Shown: positions 25,822 to 36,621 of the stretch, piece by piece
Layout of the letters: every line of letters starts with the position of its first letter
How positions within the stretch are numbered: the stretch's first letter is position 1
NCBI GenBank assembly: GCA_025765615.1
Contig: JAIVFJ010000037.1
Coordinates: forward strand, 310,001-374,000
Direction: 5' to 3'
From: Zopfochytrium polystomum
Lineage: Eukaryota > Chytridiomycota > Chytridiomycetes > Chytridiales > Chytridiaceae
DNA length: 64,000 bases
Translations under genes and position numbers: made by a program
Notes under the pieces: generated by a model
What the model was told of the DNA's origin: nothing
Seen by the model: the letters and a program-made list of their open reading frames with translations, nothing else
The model's database searches: none

Positions 25822-28800
25822 TCAGGATTGCGATAACGCGGAAGCGCTTGTCGCGGAGGAGGCTGGGGAATCACAACAGTGCGGCGAATCCATAGGGTGC
25901 CGAGGGTGGGGCGGAGGAACCCTGAGGTAGTGTTGCCGCCAGGCTAGGATGCCCTTGCGTGAGAGGAGCCAGTCCGGAGGGCAATTGTTGTTGGAGTGAA
26001 AGCGACCGCATGTGTTGCATTGAGGGGTGCGAGGCTGTCGATGTCGCCGGGCAGGAGGCTGATGAGGAGGAGGGGATGCGGAGGGTCTGGGTGAGACCCG
26101 GGGAGTGGAAGGAAGGGAGGAGGGCGGAGTGGATGGTTGTGGAGAAGTGGGGGGTGTGGCAGGAGGCAACGCAGGAGGTGGCGAAGGGGAGGAGGGTGGG
26201 GTGGGGGAACGGGGTGGACGCTGGTGGCGCTTGTCAGAAGGCGAGATGCCGTGGTCGCGCTCCCAGAGAATGGTCTCGTCGCAGCGAGGGCGCCAGATGA
26301 GCCGGTGGACGTCAAGCAGAAAGTCGTGAAAAATGCGCACTAGGGCAGTAACAACGTCGGCGGTGGGGAAAGACTCGTGGTGGTAGAGAGTGTCGTAAAA
26401 GGACTGAGGAATAATGCCACGAAGAAGGGAGAGGAAGTTGAGAGGTGCGTTGGCAGAGGAGGAAAATTCCGGGAGAGCGAGCCAAAAGGGGGCGGTCAGG
26501 TGAGGGGTGGGTGGTCGGTCACTGGAAGGGGAGCAAGCCGCTAAAGCAGAGGCAAGAGAGTTTTTAACAGCAAGGAGGGCGTCTTGAGCAACAGGGCAAA
26601 GGAAAATGTGGGAGAAGTTCTCCGTGTGAGTTGAACAACGGCGGCAAAACCCATCAGGGTAGGCGTTTGGGTACCAAAGGTGAAGTCGAGATTGGGTGGG
26701 GAGGGATTCCGTAAAGAGTTGGAGGCGGAATTTGCGACGATGAGAAGAAGGAAGCGTGTCAAACAAGGAGGAAGGGCGAATGCCAGAGTGAAGGACAAGG
26801 AACGTGGATTCCCACTGAACAGAAGCAAAAGAGTCACGAAAAGGAGAAGTAAAGGAGTAATTGGAGAGGCTGTTGTGAAGTGTGTGCCTATGGAGGCGTC
26901 GGAGTTGGCGACGAAGGTGTCCTAGGACTGCTGTGTTGCCGATAAAGGCAGTGGCAGGTAGAAGTGTTTGCGAGGTAAACGGAATATCAATGGGTGGTGT
27001 GGTGGCGTTTAGATGGGAAGCGAGGTGGTCAGCTGCTTCGTTGCCAGCGGAACCGGAGTGTCCACGAATCCAGACAACTGACGGGGGGGGGCCGATGCGA
27101 GTGGAGAGGGCCTGCCCAACGAGGGCCCACAGGGAGGCCAGAGGAGAGCGGAGAAGGGAGCGGAAGGAAACGGTAAGGGGATCAATGGGAGGAGGGGGGA
27201 GGGGTCCAAGGGTGGCAAGGGAAAAGGAAGGGATGGAGTTGGTGGGGTGAGAGAATAGACGGTTATAGGTAGTGACGACGGAGCTGTTGTCAAGTTGAAT
27301 GGTGAGGGGGGTTGGAAGATGACAGGTAGAAATCAAGGCAGAGAGGAGACCAACAAGCTCAGCAGTGGCAGAGGAGGAAGCGATGGGGGGAAGGGCAACG
27401 GCAAAGGAGAAGGGGGGTTCCAAGGAAACAACAGCAGCAGCCATGAAGCCAGTGTCACGAAGGGACCCGTCAGTATCGAGCGTGAGGGGGAGGGGGGGAA
27501 TTTGAGGAGCAAAGGTCGGGATAGGGCTTGCGCAGGGAGAAGGAAGTATTGGAATTGGATAGAGGGGGTAATTGAAAGGGTTGGAAAGGCGGCGGCGGGG
27601 GGGGGATATTGTAGAATTGACGTGAACGGAGGGTGGGGAGGGTCTCAAAGTGGGGGAGAAGAGAAGTGTAAAGGTTACGGAGTCTGCGTTTGGCCCTGCT
27701 GCGGCCTCGGAATGCTTTGGGTCTGAACGAGGTGGTAAGGAGTTGTTCAAAAAAGAAGATGTGAGAGCGCTGAAGGTCAGGAAGGAGTTGAAGACGCGTG
27801 GGCCAAGGTATATCGGAGATGGGGTGAGCGCGAACCCGAAAAAGGGGAGGATGAGAGGAAGTAATAGAGTAATTGTTAGCAAATAAGAGGGGGATAAGAG
27901 ATGCGGTGAAGTGCTTAGGGGTGGAGGGGAGCGGAAAAGGATGTGTGAAGAGAGGAGTAGCCTGACAAAATGTCACTTGGAGGCGTTGGTAAAGAATACG
28001 GGTGATGGAACCAATCAAGGATGGGTCGTTAAGACGGAGCTGCAAATCAACAAACATATCGGAACAGTATTCAGTGTATAGGTCGGGAACATCGTATAGG
28101 AGGTGATGATGTATAATGGAGGAGGGGAAGGAAGAACAAAGGCCAACCAGTTTTTTGAAGGCTCGACGGAGACGAGCAGTTTCATTCAGAAGGAAAGTGC
28201 GAGGGAGGATAGCAGTTTTCCAAAGAAAGCGGATGCGAGGAAGTAAGACGTTACGAAGAATGTATGAAGCAAGTTTGTCCCCCATCACCTTCCCCTGGAT
28301 GGTGGTGAGGACATCAGAAATGGCAGCAGAGATCTGTTTTCGAGCAGAACTCGAACGACCATCGGCAGAGAAGAAATTCCCGAGGTGGCGGAAGGAAACA
28401 GAGTCGGGCTGGATGGGGATTGGGGTCTGACCCCACATAATCTGTCGAGGGCTGTTGGGAGGAAGGTTGGCGGCAGAAATGAAGATTTTGCGAGTGTTCG
28501 ACTCGATGCTGTTGTGGGACTGGTATTCGTGGAGGATGTCGGCCTGGTGTTGTAGATCAAGGTAAGAGCAAGAGAGGGTGTTGGTGTCGTCGACCAGGGC
28601 AAAGCCAGAAACTGAGACTGGTCGAGTGGGTGAGAGGAGGGGGGCAGGCATGGATGGGGGGGAATAAACAGAAAAAGTGATGCCTTGGGTGTGCTTGTCA
28701 AGCGCGCAAAGAACAGGGTCCCAAAAGATACGCCAGTCGAGAGGTCCTTCTAGCGAGCCTTGTTGTATCATAGTGCCAATAGGGAAGGTGGGGGAGGGAC

Positions 28801-31106
28801 CGAAGGCCGTGATGACAAAAGAGCGGAAACGAGCTTGGGTGTTGACACGCATCCGTACGTAAGATTCGGGCAGTCGTATACGATACCAGGCGGAGAGCAG
28901 GCCGGCAACAGGGGCACTGTCGAAGGCTTTCTTGATATCGTTGAGGAGGAGGAAAAGCGGGGAAGAGTTTTCATGGCAGAAATCAAGGGCAGAGCGGACC
29001 AAGTGGAGAGGAGGATCGGGTGATGAGCCAGGAAGGGCGGAAAAGTTATGGCCGCGAAGGATCTCGGGGGAAGCGGTGAGGATATGTGAAAGGCGACGAA
29101 GGCGGATGCCTTGAACTACTTTTGCTGCGAGTTCACAGAGGCTTATGGGCCGGAGGTTCGTGACATCGCCCCCCCATGCATCTTTCTTTGGTATGGGGAA
29201 GATGGCAGTGAGGGTCCAAGAGGAGGGAACGTCAAGGACGAGAAAGGTTCGTTGGACGAGGGAGAGGAAGAGGGAGATTGCATCAGGGCCTGATGAGAGA
29301 AGGAGTTCTCGAGAGAGTTGTGAGGGGCCAGGGGCTTTGTTAGGAGCAAGGGATTCAAGGACCGAACGGCATTCTTCAAGAGAAGGGGGGAGCATAATGT
29401 GGGAGAAAGTGTGCGGAGGAATGTAAGGCCGGGGGTTCATTTCGTCGTGGAGAGGGGAGGTGGGGGGGAAGGGGTGAAGGTCCCGGGGGCGAAACCAATG
29501 TTCCACCTGCTCGCTGCAAAGACGTGGGACGTTGGCGGGGTCGTACTCAATTTCAGGACCCTCTGGGGTCTCCGCCAAGATGTGATCAATGCTGGAGTTA
29601 GACCGCTTGCGGTTGAGGATGTTGTTGAGGACGTTGCGGATCCTGCCGGTGGAGAACAAATCCTGGCGACGGTCGATGGCAGTAGCAATGTCAGCACGTT
29701 TAAGTGAGGCTGCCGCAGAAAGCTGTGCTCGGTAGACTGCTTTGCGAAGTCGTTGCAGGAGAGGGAGGGCGTCGTTGGTGAAGGAAGTAGCCGATGTAAT
29801 GGAGCTGGTGAAGCGAGCAAAGAGAAGGCACAAATCATCACGAACAGGGGAGGCATTCCACGAGGTGGGTAGGGGAGGAAGAGCGCCAAGAAAGGAGTGT
29901 AGAGGGAGGGTACCACGGTGTAGTTGTTTCCAAAGGTCCTCAAGTTTCTTCCGAGCCTCAATGTAAGGGGCGAGGCGTTGGTCAGTCTTTGCTGGAGTTG
30001 TGGACGAGCCGGAGCAAGGGAGACAGCGTCGGGCGGCGCTGGCGACGAGCTCATGGAGGGAGGAAGAAATGGTGTCCAGGGATTGGGTGTATAGGAAGGA
30101 GCGACCAATGGAGGGGTATTCGAAGGGAAGGGAGGGTTGGGTAAGAAAGGTTTGTTCGGCGGGGGTAAGCGTGGAATCCAAGGTGGCGAGGTCAGCTTGG
30201 AGAGGTGGGAGAGCGGCTGACACTGCGTTGATAAATTGGCGTTTATGGTCCTCGGAGGCCTGTGAAGGGCAGGGAATGCGTCGCCGAATGGGGGGTAAAG
30301 GAGAAAGTAGTGTATGGACAGAGAGCAAGGATGATGTAACAGGGAAGGTGGTCGGAGATGTCAGAGAGATGGGGGAAGTCAACGGGTGTAGCAATATGAG
30401 CAGAGGCAAGATGGTGGAGAAAAGTGTCGGATAGCCAAATGGCGTCGAGACGAGAGCAGTAAGGAGAGTTGGTGGAGGAGTGGGAGTAAACAGAGAGGTT
30501 GGGATGAACGGTGCAAAAGGTGTCAGAGAGGCCACAAGCAGAGAGAGTAGGTAGGAAACCACGGCGAGAGGGGGGGATAGGAGCTGCTGTGTTATGGTCG
30601 AGAGGAGAAAGGAGTGCATTCCAGTCACCAAACCAATAAGCTGGGTGAGGTTGGGCGGAGTCATGGTTGAGGAGGTTGGTGCACCACTCTTGAAGAGGAG
30701 CAGTTTCAGGGGACTGTCGCAAGGCAGGCCAGTAGATAGAACGGAGGAAAAGGCGGCGGCGATGAAATGAAAGGGTGATGGCAAGGCCCCTGCTGGAGTG
30801 ACGAATGGTGTTGAGGACGTGTCGATGGAAGGAGGATGTCAAGATGAAGCCAACGCCAGAGTGTTTTGAGGTGGAGGCGTCGGTGAATATGCCAATGTAG
30901 TTATTTGCTGCGTGTTGGCGGACGGCGTGTGTGGCGTGAGCGGCAGTGCAACCGGTTTCTTGGAGCGCAAGAATGGAAGTGCCCGTAGATTTCATCCAGC
31001 TTAGGATGGAGGAGCATTTGGCGACAAAGTTACGGCCCACGTTCCAAGTGGCAAAGCGAGGGGGTGGAGGGGGAGGCGGGCCCAAGTTTGGAGAGGGAGG
31101 TGGCAT
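25822..31106 (-). CDS. LINE ORF2: APE endonuclease, reverse transcriptase, RNase H (two frame breaks)
   Basis: Replication protein for target-primed reverse transcription. First frame 31106 to about 30300: APE nuclease with FATWNVGRN, LALQETG, YWFGDWN, CSRLDAIWLS and SDISDHLP. Second frame about 30300-27600: RT with FPIPKKD, NLRPISL, motif A DIKKAFDSA, motif B QQGSLEGPLDW and motif C FALVDDTN (VDD in place of the usual ADD). Third frame about 27600-25822: RNase H with DTDGSL, Glu in SSATAEL, LDNSSV and RGHSGSAGNEAADH. A Pro/Ser-rich tail follows with a terminal Cys/His motif (CNTCGRFHSNNNC). The frame changes fall on a C6 run (about 30295) and a C9 run (about 27600), consistent with single-base length errors or mutation. 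Confidence 0.9.
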
Positions 31107-31136
31107 TGGTAATGGATATGTCTTGTATATATAAAT

Positions 31137-31137
<1 letters not shown>

Positions 31138-31177
<40 letters not shown>
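31138..31177 (-). repeat. Internal A40 tract between LINE ORF1 and ORF2
   Basis: A pure run of 40 A on the element's sense strand, 31 nt upstream of the ORF2 ATG (31106). It is inside the element as defined by the target-site duplications, so it is not the element's own 3' tail. Confidence 0.95.
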
Positions 31178-31186
<9 letters not shown>

Positions 31187-31191
31187 TGTAG

Positions 31192-32832
31192 TCAACGCCG
31201 GGCGCTGCTGGCAGTACGCGCAGCAGAGGTAGAAGCAGAGTGAGAGCTCAAGGAGCCAGTAACAGCGGACGAGTAAGTTGGTGAGGTGTGACTCATAGGG
31301 ACATCACGGTTGGGGGAAGCAGATGGAGTAGTGTCACAAGAGGATCGAAGGGGGCTGTGGGCACGAGGAGCCCCATGCGAAAGGAGGGCCTGTTCGACAG
31401 ATTGCTGCGCATAGGGTAGGAGTGCGTTTACCACCTCAGAACGGAAACAGGTATGGATTTCGGCGACAGCGTTGTCAATCTGAGTCTGGACAGCACTCAG
31501 AACGAAGCCGTCTCGGTGTTCAAGGGTGGTGAGGCGTTCGCTGATAGAGCTGATGCTGTCAGAATGGTTGGAAATATTTCGACGGACAGTCTCCAAGGCC
31601 GATGACATTTCGCGCAGGGCTGTCTGCTGGTCATTGCGAATAGAGTTGGCAATATTCTGTTGCTCTGTGCGAAAGGCCACGAGTTCCGAGGTTTGTGTCT
31701 GCGCGACCTTCTGCTGGTGGGTCGCGTGCTGCGTAATCAGACTACGCATGTCGTTCATGAATTGAGACATTTCCAAGAAAGCTGCCTGATGGGGGGGGGA
31801 AGGAGGGGGAGGGGCAACGGTCGAATCAGCAGGAGGGGGTTGGGGTACAGTGCTAATAATGGGGGCGGGTCGAGGGCGGGGGCGGAAGTTGGTGCGTGCT
31901 GCGAGCGTGCAGGTTGCAGTGAGGTGTTCAGTAGAACCGCAGCGTTGACAGCAACGAAAGGGGGTACAGTCATCGTTTAGGTAGGGTTGAAAAGGGGTGG
32001 GGCGGCCATTAATGCGGATGGAGGTTCCGATGGAGAGAAGATCAGTGCGGTGGGGGAAAATCAAAAAGGCTTTGTTGGAGCGGCCAGCGGAGTTGGTAGT
32101 GGGGTTGTAATAGCCAGGGTTGCAAATCAAGGTACACCCAAGGTTGCTTGCTAGAGGGCCCAAATCAAAAGCAGTGAGTGATGAGGGAAGGTTGAAGAGG
32201 ACGCCAGTACGAAAGTTTTCGTCAGCGATGCGAGATTCTCGTTGGGCCTGGGTTTCGCGGAGGCGGATTGCGACACCAGCGCCTTCAACAAAGGCAAACG
32301 GGGGAAAGTTACGGGGCGGGTTGACGAAAAGAACGAAGGCACAGGTGGTGGCAGTAGTCTGGTTGTGGGTATAGGCAATATCAAGGATGTCGCCACTTTT
32401 ACGGAGGAGGGAGCGGAGGGCGCAAGTGATAGAGGTTCTGTGAGAAGGGAAAGTGCCAGAAAGGACGCCTGGCGCGAGGTGTGTAACAAGAAGTATGTTG
32501 TTGAAATCCCGATTCTCCAAGTAAGTGGTTGCGTTGAACGGAGGAAGCCCGCGAGGCAGCCGGTTATAGAACACAGTGTGCTCTGTGAAGACGGAAGATT
32601 GGATCTCGGTGATGCGTTCCGTAGTTGGCTCCTCAGTGAGACTCAGAGTAAGGAAAGGAGGGTCGCGTGAAATGGTGATGGGCGCAGTGAGGGGGATCGA
32701 GTTTGCGGCACAGGCTTGAGCGACCTCGTCGATAAGCGGTTGCCAGTTGTTGTTATTCGGGCTGGTCACGGAGATACGAAGGAGGTGACGGGTGGAGGAA
32801 GTCGTGACCGAGGGCACGATGGGCGCGTCCAT
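31192..32832 (-). CDS. LINE ORF1, Gag-like RNA-binding protein
   Basis: 546 residues from ATG 32832. Such proteins package element RNA as chaperones. The N-terminal half is globular and unassigned. A CCHC zinc knuckle (CQRCGSTEHLTATC) lies near residue 300, after a Phe/Pro-containing stretch. A proline-rich linker follows, then a Gln/Ser/Thr-rich coiled coil of about 90 residues (FMNDMRSLITQHATHQQKV through ISSISERLTTLE) suited to oligomerisation, and a basic Ser/Arg end (TSAARTASSARR). The ORF is intact. Its stop is 14 nt before the internal poly(A) tract that separates it from ORF2. Confidence 0.85.
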   Translation of the reverse strand: MDAPIVPSVTTSSTRHLLRISVTSPNNNNWQPLIDEVAQACAANSIPLTAPITISRDPPFLTLSLTEEPTTERITEIQSSVFTEHTVFYNRLPRGLPPFNATTYLENRDFNNILLVTHLAPGVLSGTFPSHRTSITCALRSLLRKSGDILDIAYTHNQTTATTCAFVLFVNPPRNFPPFAFVEGAGVAIRLRETQAQRESRIADENFRTGVLFNLPSSLTAFDLGPLASNLGCTLICNPGYYNPTTNSAGRSNKAFLIFPHRTDLLSIGTSIRINGRPTPFQPYLNDDCTPFRCCQRCGSTEHLTATCTLAARTNFRPRPRPAPIISTVPQPPPADSTVAPPPPSPPHQAAFLEMSQFMNDMRSLITQHATHQQKVAQTQTSELVAFRTEQQNIANSIRNDQQTALREMSSALETVRRNISNHSDSISSISERLTTLEHRDGFVLSAVQTQIDNAVAEIHTCFRSEVVNALLPYAQQSVEQALLSHGAPRAHSPLRSSCDTTPSASPNRDVPMSHTSPTYSSAVTGSLSSHSASTSAARTASSARR

Positions 32833-32900
32833 GCGTGCAGGGGCGCAGTGGGCGATCGCGGATGCAAGGGCGGAGGTGACAAGTCAGGCGGAATTTACTT

Positions 32901-32917
32901 CCAACGCCGCGACCACC
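32901..32917 (+). repeat. Target-site duplication (LINE 5' side)
   Basis: The second copy of CCAACGCCGCGACCACC, which fixes the 5' end of the element at 32900. Confidence 0.93.
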
Positions 32918-33530
32918 ATTCACGTCCGCCTGAAAGGCTTTAAGTAACAGCCCACCCGAACTTGCTGGTTCCGCACCGCCTCTGCACCGAGAAGAGAACA
33001 ACATGCAATGAAGATCTGACGAAACGTGTGGAGGAAACCACCCAAGCCAGGGGGTTATTGAGGTTGGGAAACAGCACAAAGGAGGGAAAGGGTGACCGCA
33101 AAAAACCTTTCCGTGCCTTCCCATCAGCACCGCTGCGAGACATGTCCCACCCTCCGCAGTTGTTATGCCGGAGGGCCTCCTCGAGGGTCGCAGGGATCAG
33201 GGCCTCAATCTTAACTGACTAAACGAAACTAACTATCGCGGCGAGTGGTGGAACTCCCACCACCACTCCACCGAGCTTTGAAGCTTCCCCTTCTTCTCGT
33301 GTCCTCATTTCTAAACACTTTTCGTTACAAAAAAGTCAATCTTCTTTTTTTTTTTTTTTTGTGCAGAGAGGGCCCCTAAGTTGGCAACGCTGCGCATCCA
33401 ACACCAATTATAGAATCTGTTTTCCAGCTGTTTGGATTCGTTGAAGGCGACTTCATTTCATGTTAAGTATGCAATTACCGTGTTCCTTGCTTGCTTTTGC
33501 CCCCCCGCCCAATTCAACTCCTTCCACCCG
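32918..33530. other. Pre-insertion flank, no gene seen
   Basis: Together with sequence left of 25453 this was contiguous before the LINE insertion, i.e. upstream DNA of decayed paralogue 1. It contains a T15 run near 33346. No coding block is recognised. Confidence 0.5.
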
Positions 33531-34987
33531 TCACTTATCGGCACAAGACCCCTCGCCATCCTCGTCGTCGGCCTCGACCTGATCCAGAAACTTTTGAAAC
33601 AAAGGCATTCTCAAGATTCGCTGGAAAGCCATCTTGCTCAAGCCCTCGCGCGAGTCCCCCTCGTCGAAGTCCGCGAGGTTGCCAATGTCGTCGACCGGAT
33701 CGTCCCCAGCTGCCCCGACGACGCCGGCCATAGCAGAGTCCCACGACAGCGGTTGGAAGAACGGGAAAGGATGACTTGCACCATCGTTGTGGTCGCTGCC
33801 TTGGCCGGGTTGCAGACCGGCGCTGTCGCCGGGCGACCAACCCGAAGCGGATATTCTTAGTTCGTGGGTCCGCTTCAAGTGCGCATTCACGATTGCGAAC
33901 ATTAGCTCCAGCGACACTATTGTATGCGCGATTTCTGGTTTCGAGTGCCACGTCTTCCACCAAAATATCTCGTTGTAATCGCCGAGGTCGGTGAAAACGG
34001 CAATGACAGGATATGCGGACGAAGAAGAGGCGATCAGGAGCTCAATAACCGCCCGAGGCCAATTCTTCTCGCGATTCTTGGCCGGGAGTTTCAGCTCAAC
34101 GACAACGGTAGAAGAAAAAATGCAGATATCTGTCCTGTCGTCCTCGGAAATCACAATGTCCGCGGTTCCTTCATTGTTTTTTTTTTTTTGATTTGTAGGT
34201 CAGACGTTTTCAATCGAGGAAGGCAACTTTACCCACGGTTGCCTGTGAATCTTGTGCCGAGCACTGTCGTTGTGAAAGCGTTCTTGTCCTCGCAAACGTC
34301 AAGGCAGTTCCAATCTAACAACTGAAGGTTGTCACGCAAGTTGCGCGAGAGCGGCCTTTCGGTTCGCAGCTAACTTTTCGGGAATGCCCATATCATCGAC
34401 ACTCGCCCACACAAAAGGAGCAACTTCGTAATGGCGAGGTAGACTGTTCTCTTCCAATTGAAAAGATCTATTCGGTTGAATTGTGATATCTATACCATGT
34501 CGCCTCAGAAAATCGTCACAGTAGTCTGAGTCCACTCGGGAAATAGAAATGGATTGAGTGTCGTCTTTGATAGCACTTGCTGGTAAAATTGGCTTATCAG
34601 ACAGCAGGACAAGCGAGCCAGAAACGGTCGTTAATTACATTGTGCCAGCTTTCGCTGCTCAATCATCTTCAGTTCCATGGCAAGGAGAATGGCGTGGTGT
34701 TTCAGGAGGCTGCGCTGTTCCAGGAGCTGGTTGCGGTATCGTTCGTCATCTTTATGTCGCTGAAGGATGAACGAATACCACTTGGCCGGGTCGTTCTGAT
34801 AAAGCGCTTTTACGAAAGGCGACTCGGCATTCCACGCTGCCTCCGGATCGGCAAGAGTGGCTTCGAGGGGCTCCATCTTTTCCGAAAGCACAGAGATCCG
34901 TGAGTCAAGCTTCTGTATTTCGCAGTCGATGCTGCGTATTTCTTAGTTGCTTGTTGCCTTCTCCCGTCCCGCCCTCGTTGTTTCCAT
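33531..34987 (-). pseudogene. Decayed paralogue 2: coiled-coil/PD-(D/E)XK-like nuclease gene (Crinkler-like?)
   Basis: From ATG 34987 the frame matches paralogue 1 but meets TAA at 34943-34945. It then continues as a coiled coil (EIQKLDSRISVLSEKMEPLE) and a conserved block (SPFVKALYQNDPAKWYSF). Later parts include MGIPEKLAANRK, then after a one-base shift near 34350 LQLLDWNCLDVC. The last exon (34154-33531) carries RTDICIFSSTVVVELKLP, a D-x9-E-x-K spacing typical of PD-(D/E)XK nucleases. It continues with AVIELLIASSSSAYPVIAVF, YNEIFWWKTWHSKPE and an acidic C-terminus. The domain reading is inference; PD-(D/E)XK cores occur in Crinkler-type proteins of zoosporic fungi. The nonsense codon plus the shift argue for a pseudogene unless both are consensus errors. 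Confidence 0.6.
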
Positions 34988-36621
34988 TCTGTTCGGACTT
35001 GTCAGCTTTTGTTTTATTTTGTTTCCCTTTGTCGGATGATGTTTCGGACTCTACATAGACTTGTCAGCGCAGACATCGCTAAGTGCTGCTCTATTTGAAT
35101 TTCTGGGTTTCTGCCCGAGTGCGAAACTTCTTTGGTTTGGTTTGGAGTGACGCCGTCCTTCGCGGATGAGACAGTGTTGGTTGAAGCCAGCGATGACGTC
35201 ACCGCCAGGGATTTGTGGCACCTCCCAACGAGCGCACGCGGTCGCACCTGCCAAATCGGGGTTTTCAATTTTCCTCCAGCTCGATGAAGACTTTTTTGTG
35301 GCTTTGCTGTGATTCATGGTGGCTTTAGGGGTTTTTGCTCTCCCCTTTCCTTGCTGTGGAGAGTTTTGTGCGAGTGCGAAGAGAATGCGAGCAAGAGATC
35401 CAAGGACAGATGCGAGAAAGGCGAGAAGGCCTGTCCAATCAGCGCGCGGCCTCGTGGTGGAGTGTTTGCACCTCTTTCGCCCATTTTCGGGAACTTTTCT
35501 GCTGTGCACCGCGTGCGTTGTCAGGGCAAGATTCAGCGAGGCAAAAGCAGCAAGACCGCCGGCGAATAACCCTGGCGGCAGCAAAATTGAATTGTTCAGG
35601 AACAGGAAATTGAGAAAAAGAGAAAAATCTGCCGAGGGGCGGCACTCCAAGGGTTGCTCTGCTACCACTTTGCAACCAACATTCACCGTCAAGCCGATCC
35701 ATAATCAGTCAGTCAATCAACCAGGCCATCAATCGATCAATCAATCGATTGATCAAGTCGTTCCATCAATTTAGGCAATCAATCAATCTCAGCCAGGCGG
35801 TGTTTTTGAATAGCATGCAGCCCAGCCATACCCGCACGTGCGGCGCCAACCACGGCTCGATGGAGTTTTCGCCATCTGCTCTGGCGCATGACGCAAAAAC
35901 AGTTGGTCGGTGGCAAGTCATCTTCAGACCGAGCGACAGACAGACAGACATTGATTGAGACAGACAGGATCACTAATCCCAATAAAATCTCGTTTGATCC
36001 GGACCAGTCGAAAACAAATCAACAAAAATGAGGAGGATGAAAACAAAAAACAAAAAGAAGATAAAAGTGAAGCAATAAATCAAACGACAAAATGGAAAAA
36101 ATCCAGCGAATCTTATCGCACATGGAAGGAAACGAAGCAAAATCAAAGAGAAACGGTTGATTTCACCCGCCAGAGCCGGCAGACAGACGGGCTTTTGGAG
36201 TTAGGGAAAGAGACAGAGAGACAGACTGATGTTCCATGAGTACAGACACACTGACAGACAGACTGGCAGGGGTGAGCTGATTGATAAAAGATGAAGATGG
36301 GAGGACGAGGATGCGAAGGAGACAGAGCGAACAATGGTGATAGAGAGCGACAGAGGCTCAGGAGCAGAAGAGAGGAGGAGACAGACCAACGAACCGAACA
36401 GAAGAGAGAAACCCTTGACCACCCAATCCTTCCCTCGCGTCTTCGCTCCTCCTTCCTCGCTGGAGGCTTGCTACCCGACCCATCTCTCCTCCCCTTGCCC
36501 GCATCGACCCTGTCAGCCTACTACCAACAGCTGCCCCGGTTGCTCCAACCGGAACTGTCACCTAAACCAAAATCGCGAGTGAAAGTGCCCTTCTTCCCTC
36601 CTGACTAGCAAAGTTTGAACG
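34988..36621. other. Long 5' region of the GATA gene, no gene seen
   Basis: It contains ATCA tandem units (about 35708-35790, including an ATCGATTGAT palindrome), scattered CAGACAGACAGA repeats (35935-35950, 36180-36270) and purine-rich stretches. The last 250 bp before the GATA ATG are pyrimidine-rich. Open frames here are low-complexity. Confidence 0.5.

Larger units (their letters stand above)
25470..32900 (-). mobile_element. Full-length non-LTR retrotransposon (LINE, Tad/I-like)
   Basis: A 7,431-bp element on the minus strand, bounded by a perfect 17-bp target-site duplication and ending in an A32 tail (25470-25501). Order: 5' UTR of about 68 nt, ORF1 (Gag-like), an A40 spacer, ORF2 (APE endonuclease, reverse transcriptase, RNase H, terminal zinc knuckle), 3' UTR of about 320 nt. 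ORF1 with CCHC plus APE-RT-RNH in ORF2 is the organisation of the Tad and I/R1 groups. Exact duplications and near-open frames suggest a recent insertion. It landed just upstream of a decayed gene copy, in the same orientation. Confidence 0.93.

Noticed and set aside
27590..30310. Programmed frameshifting as the explanation for ORF2
   Set aside because: Both shifts lie on long C runs where length errors are common, and similar breaks occur in unrelated host genes here. Kept only as a low-probability alternative.
31138..31177. A40 tract as the 3' tail of a separate ORF1-only element
   Set aside because: Only one pair of target duplications exists (25453-25469 and 32901-32917), and it encloses both ORFs. 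No duplication flanks the tract.
35051..35692. Minus-strand ORF upstream of the GATA gene
   Set aside because: No domain, no consistent splice or start context, and it overlaps regions open in several frames.
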